Shown: positions 52,318-58,811 of the stretch, in pieces
Layout of the letters: each line of letters starts with the position of its first letter
Position numbering within the stretch: the stretch's first letter is position 1
NCBI RefSeq assembly: GCF_000429125.1
Contig: NZ_AUBG01000006.1
Span: 62,001-126,000 of the forward strand
Origin: Aequorivita capsosiphonis DSM 23843
GTDB taxonomy: Bacteria; Bacteroidota; Bacteroidia; Flavobacteriales; Flavobacteriaceae
DNA length: 64,000 nucleotides
Direction: 5' to 3'
Made by a program: the position numbers and the translations under genes
The notes under the pieces: generated by a model
Database searches by the model: none
The model's input: only the letters and a program-made list of their open reading frames with translations
Told to the model about the DNA's origin: nothing

Positions 52318-53490
52318 ATGTACCAAAGAGTGGGACAATCCGCCTATAAAGCAGATCTTTCTGCCACAACAAATCTTGCCAACTATTTAAAAAACCCTGA
52401 AAATAACTTTAAAAGTGTTCACGTTGCTGGCACCAATGGAAAAGGCAGTACCAGCCATATGTTAGCTTCCGTGTTTCAGGAAGCGGGTTATAAAACTGGA
52501 CTTTATACTTCTCCGCATTTAAAGGATTTTCGTGAACGAATAAAGATTAATGGCGAAATGATTCCAGAAAAAGCTGTTTCTGAATTCGTAGCAATGCACA
52601 AACCATTTTTTGAAAGCAATCAGGTTTCATTTTTCGAAATGACCGTAGGATTGGCATTCGATTTTTTCAGAAAAGAAAAAGTGGATATTGCGATTATTGA
52701 AGTTGGAATGGGAGGAAGGTTGGACAGCACCAATATTATAACTCCAGAAGTATCTGTAATCACAAATATTGGCTTGGACCACACGCAATTTTTAGGAGAT
52801 ACTTTAGAAAAGGTTGCCGCAGAAAAAGCTGGTATTATAAAAGAAAAGGTTCCCGTTGTTATCGGTGAATCATTACCGGAAACCAAAATTGTTTTTGAAC
52901 GGATTGCTTCGGAAAGCAATGCGCCTATAACTTTTGCTGAAAATTTCGATGCAAGTTGTTATACTACAGATTTAAAGGGAATTTATCAGCAAAGGAACTT
53001 AAAAACCGTTTTGGCGACGCTGAATATCCTTCAAAAGAAAGATTGGAACATTTCCGAAGAAAACATGAATAAAGGCTTGCTGAATACCGTAAGAAATACT
53101 GGTTTAATGGGGCGTTGGCAGGTTTTAAGAACAAAGCCTAAAGTAGTTTGCGATACAGGTCATAACAAAGAGGGATTGCGCTTGGTTATGGAGCAAATAA
53201 GCAAAGAAGCGTATAAGACGCTGCATATTGTTTTAGGCGTTGTAAGCGATAAGGATTTAGCTTCCATTCTACCTTTGTTTCCAACAGACGCGATCTATTA
53301 TTTCTGTAAGCCAAATATTCCACGTGGTTTGGACGCGTCACTTTTATTTTCCCAGGCCAGAGGATTTGGCTTGGTAGGTGATGACTATATTTCGGTGCTA
53401 AGCGCTTATAATGCGGCTGTAGATGCAGCCTCTGTAGATGATCTTGTGTTTGTTGGAGGAAGTACTTTTGTAGTAGCAGAAGTGCTTTAA
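52318..53490 (+). CDS. folC: folylpolyglutamate/dihydrofolate synthase, start codon uncertain
   Basis: A Mur-ligase-fold enzyme that adds glutamate to folates. It has HVAGTNGKGSTSHMLASVF (P-loop), YTSPHLKDFRERIKING, IIEVGMGGRLDSTNI, GLDHTQFLGDT and VCDTGHNKEGL. The ATG at 52318 gives 390 residues, but the in-frame sequence upstream (52273-52317) reads NYPETIAWLFAQLP after an ATC codon, matching the N-terminus expected for FolC. No ATG, GTG or TTG occurs between that and the tonB stop. The true start may be a non-standard ATC, or a start lost by mutation. It is the downstream partner of folA and thyA in folate metabolism. Confidence 0.92.
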   Translation: MYQRVGQSAYKADLSATTNLANYLKNPENNFKSVHVAGTNGKGSTSHMLASVFQEAGYKTGLYTSPHLKDFRERIKINGEMIPEKAVSEFVAMHKPFFESNQVSFFEMTVGLAFDFFRKEKVDIAIIEVGMGGRLDSTNIITPEVSVITNIGLDHTQFLGDTLEKVAAEKAGIIKEKVPVVIGESLPETKIVFERIASESNAPITFAENFDASCYTTDLKGIYQQRNLKTVLATLNILQKKDWNISEENMNKGLLNTVRNTGLMGRWQVLRTKPKVVCDTGHNKEGLRLVMEQISKEAYKTLHIVLGVVSDKDLASILPLFPTDAIYYFCKPNIPRGLDASLLFSQARGFGLVGDDYISVLSAYNAAVDAASVDDLVFVGGSTFVVAEVL

Positions 53491-53507
53491 ACAAGATTTT
53501 ATAAAAT

Positions 53508-53557
53508 AAAAAAACCGAAGTTTTCACTTCGGTTTTTAAAAACTGGTGGGCGATGAG
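53508..53557 (-). repeat. direct repeat, left copy: terminator plus tRNA 3' end
   Basis: About 50 bp matches 53893-53943 with one single-base length difference. It holds the hairpin AAAACCGAAG / CTTCGGTTTT with flanking A/T runs (a bidirectional terminator, also serving folC on the plus strand) and the acceptor end of tRNA-Val including CCA. Confidence 0.9.
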
Positions 53558-53643
53558 AGCCTGTTCCGAATTAACTTCGGAAGGTTCGAACCCCCGACCC
53601 TCCCGAAGTTAATTCGGGATGCTCTGTACCAAGTTAGCTATAA
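53543..53643 (-). pseudogene. broken tRNA-Val copy fused to the GIY-YIG gene
   Basis: On the minus strand the segment reads TAGCTAACTTGGTACAGAGC (D arm), then an arm with TCCCGA ATTAACT TCGGGA in place of the anticodon arm, then the T-arm GGGTCGGGGGTTCGAACC identical to the real tRNA. A 25-bp insertion (TTCCGAAGTTAATTCGG and following bases) breaks the T stem before CTCATCGCCCACCA. The 5' acceptor half is missing, replaced by the end of the GIY-YIG frame. It cannot fold as a working tRNA. Confidence 0.8.
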
Positions 53644-53889
53644 CTGTGAATGTATCAATTTCTCAAGCATTATCCGACTCTTCCATTTTTTCATTTGCGT
53701 TTCGCGCTTTCTAGCCTCCATTTTTGTTTCAAATATTTCGGAATATTTGAGTTCCCAATCCTTGGCTTTGGCAGTAAACCCCTTATGTTTCCACAAATGC
53801 TCCTTGAGCCGTGTTGAAACATTTTCGGTTGACCCAATATAGTATCTATTGAGTTTGGCGGAATATAGGATGTAAGTGTAATAATTCAT
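53638..53889 (-). CDS. small GIY-YIG nuclease-domain protein
   Basis: An 83-residue single-domain protein: YTYILYS and RYYIGSTENVSTRLKEH carry the GIY-YIG signature with the catalytic Arg, followed by KGFTAKAKDWELKYSEIFETKMEARKRETQMKKWKSR. Such UvrC-N-like proteins may nick or cleave DNA. It lies immediately downstream of tRNA-Val on the same strand. Its ATG follows the tRNA terminator T-run by three bases, and its TAG stop is formed by positions 8-10 of a broken tRNA copy. Expression would need read-through of that terminator or an internal promoter. This arrangement suggests a mobile or homing element. Confidence 0.93.
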   Translation of the reverse strand: MNYYTYILYSAKLNRYYIGSTENVSTRLKEHLWKHKGFTAKAKDWELKYSEIFETKMEARKRETQMKKWKSRIMLEKLIHSQL

Positions 53890-53892
53890 AAT

Positions 53893-53943
53893 AAAAAAAC
53901 CGAAGTTTTCACTTCGGTTTTTTAAAAACTGGTGGGCGATGAG
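53893..53943 (-). repeat. direct repeat, right copy: terminator plus tRNA-Val 3' end
   Basis: It matches 53508-53557. The hairpin AAAACCGAAG / CTTCGGTTTT with a T-run terminates tRNA-Val. The A/T run ends three bases before the GIY-YIG start codon. The 385-bp period between copies brackets the GIY-YIG gene and the tRNA remnant. Confidence 0.9.
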
Positions 53944-54007
53944 GGGTTCGAACCCCCGACCCCCTCGGTGTAAACGAGGTGCTCTGAACCAGCTGAGCTA
54001 ATCGCCC
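53933..54007 (-). tRNA. tRNA-Val (anticodon TAC)
   Basis: A complete cloverleaf on the minus strand: acceptor GGGCGAT/ATCGCCC, D stem GCTC/GAGC, anticodon stem CCTCG/CGAGG with loop TTTACAC (anticodon TAC, reads GTA and GTG), T stem GGGGG/CCCTC and loop TTCGAAC. CCA is encoded at 53932-53930. A strong promoter lies just upstream. Confidence 0.97.
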
Positions 54008-54407
54008 TTCTTGTTAGCGGTTGCAAAGATAGGTTACTTTTTAATTTCACCAAACATTTATTTGAAATATTTAATTAAAAATTACTGTTGTATAGTTGAA
54101 GTTTTCGCGACTTCCTAAAAATCAGGCCAATAAAGACTTTGATGCATTTGGCTTATTAACAACTCTACTTTTCATTTTATTTAAATACAAAGCAAAATTA
54201 TCGGAAGGGAGGCTCAATTTGAATTTTAATAGCTGAATGTTCAGTGTTTTACACTTTATTCCTATAGATTTAGCAGACTCTTGGTTCTTTTACGAAGCGG
54301 TCTTTTATCTTTTCTCGGATAATACTGATTAAAAATAGATTTGCCTAGTTTATAAAAGTGTCAAATGCATTAACTTTGAATCTTCATAAACTCTAAACAT
54401 AAAGCCT
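54008..54407. other. 400-bp region between tRNA-Val and yitT
   Basis: It carries the tRNA promoter at the left end and, at 54371-54378, TAACTTTG, a -7 match for the yitT gene with a poor -33 element. The rest is AT-rich and shows no gene, RNA or repeat. Confidence 0.6.
54024..54054 (-). promoter_or_regulatory. tRNA-Val promoter
   Basis: On the minus strand TTTG (54054-54051), a 19-bp spacer and TATCTTTG (54031-54024) match the flavobacterial consensus exactly. The tRNA starts 16 bp downstream. It would also be the only evident promoter for the GIY-YIG gene. Confidence 0.88.
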
Positions 54408-55388
54408 TTGGTCCCATTCTTTAAGAGAATTATAATTGAAGTAGTAAGTCTTCGTAATAAAAATAGGAAGCAACCTGCTTCTTCAGAATCCTTTAATAAA
54501 AGTGTCACCAATCTTGAGGTTGAAGTAACACATGAAATTTCGGAGTTATTTATTTTGATTCTCGGGGTGTTATCAGCATCTTTCGGGCTAAAGGGTTTCT
54601 TGATGCCGAGTGGTTTTCTTGATGGCGGTGTCACGGGGATTTCGCTAATGATAAACAGCTTGTTTGGAGTCTCGCTCTCGTTGCTCCTTGTGTGTTTTAA
54701 CCTGCCGTTTTTGATTCTCGCATATTTCTCTATTGGGAAAAGATTCGCAATAAAGAGTGTCCTGGGTATTGTTTTACTGGCAGTAGCCGTAGCATTGATT
54801 CCTTTTCCGCAAATAACTGATGATAAAATATTGATAGCGGCCTTTGGAGGACTCTTTTTAGGTTTGGGAATAGGTCTTGCCATTAGAGGGGGAGCAATTA
54901 TTGACGGTACCGAAGTTCTGGCTATATACATTAGCAGAAAAACAAGTCTTACTGTAGGGAATGTCATCATGCTATTTAATGTGATTATCTTTATGACGGC
55001 CGCATACATTCTCTCCACCGAAACTGCCTTATATGCAATTCTCACCTATTTTTCAGCTTCCAAAACAGTCGATTTTGTAATTGACGGTATTGAAGAGTTT
55101 ATGGGAATCACCATCATTTCTGAGAAAAGTGAGGAAGTACGCTTAGCTATAATCGAAAAAATGGGACGAGGTTGCACTATTTTTAAGGCTGAAAACGGCT
55201 TTACTAAGGAAGGCGATCCCCGTAGACCCGTTGATGTGGTTTATACCGTAATTACCCGTTTAGAGATGAGTAAACTGAAAACGGAAATAGAGAAAATAGA
55301 TAGTCAGGCTTTTATAATTATGACCTCGGTAAAAGATGCCAAAGGAGGAATGATAAAAAAGAAACCCATTAAAAAGTTTGATAAATAA
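54408..55388 (+). CDS. YitT-family membrane protein (DUF161 + DUF2179)
   Basis: A 326-residue protein with five or six membrane helices: LFILILGVLSASFGLKGFLMPSGFLDGGVTGISLMI, then helices around LLLVCFNLPFLILAYF, ILIAAFGGLFLGLGIGLAIRGGAIIDGTEVLA and LTVGNVIMLFNVIIFMTAAYI. A C-terminal soluble DUF2179 domain follows (AIIEKMGRGCTIFKAENGFT to IIMTSVKDAKGG). Function is unknown. The start is a TTG at 54408; no ATG precedes the first helix, and the charged N-terminus (about 40 residues) fits homologues I recall. Confidence 0.88.
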   Translation: MVPFFKRIIIEVVSLRNKNRKQPASSESFNKSVTNLEVEVTHEISELFILILGVLSASFGLKGFLMPSGFLDGGVTGISLMINSLFGVSLSLLLVCFNLPFLILAYFSIGKRFAIKSVLGIVLLAVAVALIPFPQITDDKILIAAFGGLFLGLGIGLAIRGGAIIDGTEVLAIYISRKTSLTVGNVIMLFNVIIFMTAAYILSTETALYAILTYFSASKTVDFVIDGIEEFMGITIISEKSEEVRLAIIEKMGRGCTIFKAENGFTKEGDPRRPVDVVYTVITRLEMSKLKTEIEKIDSQAFIIMTSVKDAKGGMIKKKPIKKFDK

Positions 55389-55413
55389 CTTTTCAACTTG
55401 TTTTTTGTTTTGG

Positions 55414-55431
55414 TCCCGATAGCTATCGAGA
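55414..55431. repeat. dispersed palindrome TCCCGATAGCTATCGAGA
   Basis: Third copy of the palindrome seen at 8211-8227 and 19883-19896. It lies 25 bp downstream of yitT and 34 bp upstream of tRNA-Val(GAC), so it may help end the yitT transcript, but no T-run follows directly. Confidence 0.75.
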
Positions 55432-55464
55432 TTATTATTTGTATTTTTCCGCTTTAATAGAATA

Positions 55465-55539
55465 GGGCCATTAACTCAGTTGGTTTAGAGTGTCACGTCG
55501 ACAACGTGGAAGTCGTTGGTTCGAATCCAACATGGCCCA
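55465..55539 (+). tRNA. tRNA-Val (anticodon GAC), C at position 33
   Basis: The cloverleaf is complete: acceptor GGGCCAT/ATGGCCC, D stem ACTC/GAGT, anticodon stem TCACG/CGTGG, loop TCGACAA, T stem GTTGG/CCAAC. The anticodon in register is GAC (reads GTC and GTT). Position 33 is C, where U is almost universal. CCA is not encoded. Another reading with a U at 33 would break the stem, so GAC is the best call. Confidence 0.9.
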
Positions 55540-55571
55540 CAATAACCTAGATTTTTCAGTAGATTTTTATT

Positions 55572-56852
55572 TTATAATAGATCCAGAATTCGTTCCAAAG
55601 CCATTCCCCGTGAACCTTTTATCAAGATCCTTGTATTTGTTGGGGGCTTATTCTTAATGTTTGTTTTTAATTCGTCGAAATCTTCAAATTGTTTGATATA
55701 GGAAGTTTTGTTTTTTGCTTTAAAAAAATGGCTTCCCACCAAAAATACTTTTCCGAATTCATCTTCGCTTAAAAAATCTACAATGTTCTGGTGTTCTGCT
55801 TCAGATTCTTGCCCAAGTTCAAACATATCACCTAAAAACATTATTTTATTATCGCATTTTACTTTTTTAAAGTTTTCCAAAGCGGCCATCATGCTTGTTG
55901 GATTTGCGTTATATGCGTCCATTAAGATCGTGTTGGTGTCTTTTTTTATTAATTGGGAGCGATTGTTTGAAGGGACATAGCTTTCAATTCCCGCTTTTAT
56001 CTTTTCTAAAGAAACTTTGAAATAAGCCCCAATTGCGATTGCAGCCGAAAGATTGGCAAAATTATAAGCTCCTACTAGATTGCTTTGTATTACAGTGCTT
56101 TTGAATTTAATAGCAAGAAGATCTGTGCCATCTACCAACTGAATGTCGAAATCTTCACCGGTGGACCCAAAAGTGATTCGGTCTATACCTTCGGAATTAT
56201 CCATTTGTATGGGATCGTCTGCATTTACAAATATCTTCCGATCGTGTTTTTTCAGAAATTGATAAAGTTCGGTCTTGCCTTGCACAACTCCTTCCAAACT
56301 TCCAAAACCTTCCAAATGTGCTTTGCCAAAATTGGTAATATACCCGTAGTTGGGTTCTGCGATTTCAGAGAGCATTTTAATTTCGCCTAAGTGGTTTGCA
56401 CCCATTTCTACTATTCCCATTTCAGTATGCTTGTCCATTTTAAGCAGGGTCAAAGGGACGCCAATATGATTATTGAGGTTTCCGCGGGTTGCAACAGTTT
56501 TAAATTTTTGGGAAAGCACCGCATTAATGAGCTCTTTGGAAGTTGTTTTTCCATTACTTCCTGTAAGAGAAATGATAGGTAGGTCTAGAAATTCTCTGTG
56601 GAATCTGGCTAATTGTTGCAGACATACCAATACATTTTCTACAAGAATTGTTTTCCCATCATTTTTATGAAATTCCTCTTCGTCAATAATAACGGCTAAT
56701 GCGCCTTTATCTATAGCTTCCTCGGCAAACATATTTCCGTTGAAGTTATCGCCTTTAAGCGAAAAAAAAAGACAGTTTTGATAAATGTTGCGAGTGTCTG
56801 TACTACCCCCGCTACTTTTTAAAAACAATTGATGTATAACTTCTATATTCAT
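55572..56852 (-). CDS. murF: UDP-N-acetylmuramoyl-tripeptide--D-Ala-D-Ala ligase
   Basis: A 426-residue Mur ligase that adds D-Ala-D-Ala to the peptidoglycan precursor. It has the N-terminal KSSGGSTDTRNIYQNCLFFSLKGDNFNGNMFAEEAI, the P-loop SLTGSNGKTTSKELINAVL, GNLNNHIGVPLTLLKM, EMGANHLGEIKMLSEI, and DAYNANPTSMMAALENF in the C-terminal domain. All are MurF hallmarks. It lies downstream of gldJ on the same strand beyond a terminator. Confidence 0.96.
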   Translation of the reverse strand: MNIEVIHQLFLKSSGGSTDTRNIYQNCLFFSLKGDNFNGNMFAEEAIDKGALAVIIDEEEFHKNDGKTILVENVLVCLQQLARFHREFLDLPIISLTGSNGKTTSKELINAVLSQKFKTVATRGNLNNHIGVPLTLLKMDKHTEMGIVEMGANHLGEIKMLSEIAEPNYGYITNFGKAHLEGFGSLEGVVQGKTELYQFLKKHDRKIFVNADDPIQMDNSEGIDRITFGSTGEDFDIQLVDGTDLLAIKFKSTVIQSNLVGAYNFANLSAAIAIGAYFKVSLEKIKAGIESYVPSNNRSQLIKKDTNTILMDAYNANPTSMMAALENFKKVKCDNKIMFLGDMFELGQESEAEHQNIVDFLSEDEFGKVFLVGSHFFKAKNKTSYIKQFEDFDELKTNIKNKPPTNTRILIKGSRGMALERILDLL

Positions 56853-56866
56853 AAAATAAATATACT

Positions 56867-56899
56867 AAAAAACCCTCCGAAGCTAGATGCTAAGGAGGG
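56867..56899 (-). terminator. terminator after gldJ
   Basis: CCCTCC (56873-56878) pairs with GGAGGG (56894-56899); on the minus strand a six-T run follows. It separates gldJ from murF. Confidence 0.88.
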
Positions 56900-56921
56900 C
56901 TGTTTTTTAAAAATATTTTAC

Positions 56922-58592
56922 TTAATTTCTTGCACGTTTTTTCTTCTTGGATTTTGAACCAACGCGACTCATAGCACATCTAAACCCGATGTTGTCTGAT
57001 GCCATATCTTGTGGAAAATAGCGACGTTGTGCAGGGTCTAACCAGTATGCTCTGTCTCTCCAAGAACCGCCTTTGTAAACGCGTACTTCGTTATTTACCA
57101 AGGTTGTTCTGCTTGTTGATTTATCATACTGACGATCCAGAGTTCCAGTGCTATCGGCATAAACGTGCTGTACAGGAGAATTATACATTCGGTTCGAGCC
57201 TTTTTCATCATCATCTTCTGAGAACGATTGGTAATATCTAGAGGAGCTTTTGTCACCATCTCTAAAATCACGGTTATCGCTTTTTGAGAAATTGGTACGC
57301 AAATAAGCGTCGTCTTCGGTGATAGGAACTCGAACAAGGTCGCCTGGTAAATTACGCGCGACAATTTTACCATTACTTAGGGTGTCAAAGATTATTGAAT
57401 CCTTAGTTACTATTTTAACTTTTCCGTCCTCTCCAATGGCGTTTTTTGAGTAAACATTACCACGATAATAATTAAAGTCATTAAAGTCATCATCTACAAT
57501 GGGGCGATAAACATCTGCCACCCATTCGGCAACGTTTCCGGCCATATCGTAAAGACCATAATCGTTTGGTTCGTAAGATTTAACTTGTGCGGTAATGTCA
57601 GCACCGTCATCACTCCATCCGGCTATTCCTCCGTAGTCACCATCTCCTTGTTTAAAATTGGCTAATTGGTCACCACGAGATTTTCTTTTTCCTGAGCGGG
57701 TGTATTGACCCTCCCAAGGATATTTTTTCTTTCCGCGATATGCATTATAATTACGGATTCCAACCAAACCTAAAGCAGCATATTCCCATTCCGCTTCGGT
57801 AGGAAGTCGGTATGATGGCATTAGCAATCCATCTTTACGTTGAATATAAAGGTTTGTACTGTCTTTGCTTCTTTTAGCCATAGACTCAGATTTTTTACCA
57901 CCACGGGTAATAGAATCGTTACCTCCATAAGCTTGTGTTGGAGCATTTAAATATGTTTCTGTGCTAAAGGTTTGCCCAGGTTCTGCATCATAACGTGCAT
58001 TACGAGAAGTGATTCCTGCACCTTCCAAAGCCGCTTCGTTTACACGATCAGTTCGCCAGTTGCTGAATTCAACAGCTTGAACCCAACTAACTCCTACTAC
58101 TGGATATTCAGCATAGGCAGGATGACGAAGATAGTTATTGGTCATAACTTCATTAAACCCTAAACGGTTTCTCCATACAAGTGTGTCAGGCAAAGCACCT
58201 TCGTAAATTGTTCTGTAAACTTCATCCGTAGGTGGAAAAACTTTCTTTAACCAATCCAAATATTCAAGATACATAAGGTTGGTTACTTCAGTTTCATCCA
58301 TATAGAAGGATTGCACGTGCTGTTGGTTTGGAGAGTTGTTCCAGTCGTGCATGGGATCGTCTTGTACTTTTCCCATGGTAAAAGTTCCTCCTTCAACAAA
58401 AATAAGGCCTGGGCCTGTTTCCTGTTCTTTGGCCTTGGGGTCATATTGGAAGCCACCTTCTTTGGCGTTCATCTTCCAGCCCGTAGCACGGGAGCTGTTC
58501 TTATAATCTCTGGTTTTGTTACAACCTACAAAAAGTGAGGCCACTACTACTGTAATAAATAGCTTAAATGCTAGGTTTTTTCTTAACATCAT
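56922..58592 (-). CDS. gldJ: gliding motility lipoprotein GldJ
   Basis: A 556-residue lipoprotein (VVVASLFVGCNKTRD; Cys at about 24) of the FGE/sulfatase-modifying fold. It has GLIFVEGGTFTMG, SFYMDETEVTNLMYLEYLDWL, PVVGVSWVQAVEFSNWRTDRVNE, YRLPTEAEWEYAALG, NDYGLYDMAGNVAEWVADVY and VYKGGSWRDRAYWLDP. GldJ is a periplasmic part of the gliding/T9SS machinery in Flavobacterium; it lacks evident enzymatic Cys in the FGE site. It diverges from porU, whose product belongs to the same system. Confidence 0.95.
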   Translation of the reverse strand: MMLRKNLAFKLFITVVVASLFVGCNKTRDYKNSSRATGWKMNAKEGGFQYDPKAKEQETGPGLIFVEGGTFTMGKVQDDPMHDWNNSPNQQHVQSFYMDETEVTNLMYLEYLDWLKKVFPPTDEVYRTIYEGALPDTLVWRNRLGFNEVMTNNYLRHPAYAEYPVVGVSWVQAVEFSNWRTDRVNEAALEGAGITSRNARYDAEPGQTFSTETYLNAPTQAYGGNDSITRGGKKSESMAKRSKDSTNLYIQRKDGLLMPSYRLPTEAEWEYAALGLVGIRNYNAYRGKKKYPWEGQYTRSGKRKSRGDQLANFKQGDGDYGGIAGWSDDGADITAQVKSYEPNDYGLYDMAGNVAEWVADVYRPIVDDDFNDFNYYRGNVYSKNAIGEDGKVKIVTKDSIIFDTLSNGKIVARNLPGDLVRVPITEDDAYLRTNFSKSDNRDFRDGDKSSSRYYQSFSEDDDEKGSNRMYNSPVQHVYADSTGTLDRQYDKSTSRTTLVNNEVRVYKGGSWRDRAYWLDPAQRRYFPQDMASDNIGFRCAMSRVGSKSKKKKRARN

Positions 58593-58766
58593 AGATTCAA
58601 ATATGATAAAATTGGGTTCGCAATATAGTAATTAACGGTAAAAACACAATAATATTTCATTATAATTGCGTTGTGGATTCTTCTAAAGGTTTTAAGACCA
58701 ACCAGTATGCAAACGTATTAGTTTTAAAATTATTATCCTAATATCATATTATAGAAAAAGTTTAAA

Positions 58767-58794
58767 TTGTTGCCCTATACTAAGTGTATATTTG
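58767..58794 (+). promoter_or_regulatory. porU promoter
   Basis: ATTG at 58766-58769 (TTGTTG at 58767-58772), a 17-bp spacer and TATATTTG at 58787-58794 match the flavobacterial pattern. The first TTG would be a false start codon for porU; the promoter shows translation starts further down. Confidence 0.78.
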
Positions 58795-58811
58795 CTGCGT
58801 TAATGTTATTA

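Noticed and set aside
53543-53643. A functional tRNA-Leu with anticodon TAA
   Set aside because: The loop could be read that way, but there is no acceptor 5' half, the T stem is split by a 25-bp insertion, and no long variable arm exists.
54350-55045. 231-residue frame opposite yitT
   Set aside because: Antisense to a membrane protein with a clear family match; no motif of its own.
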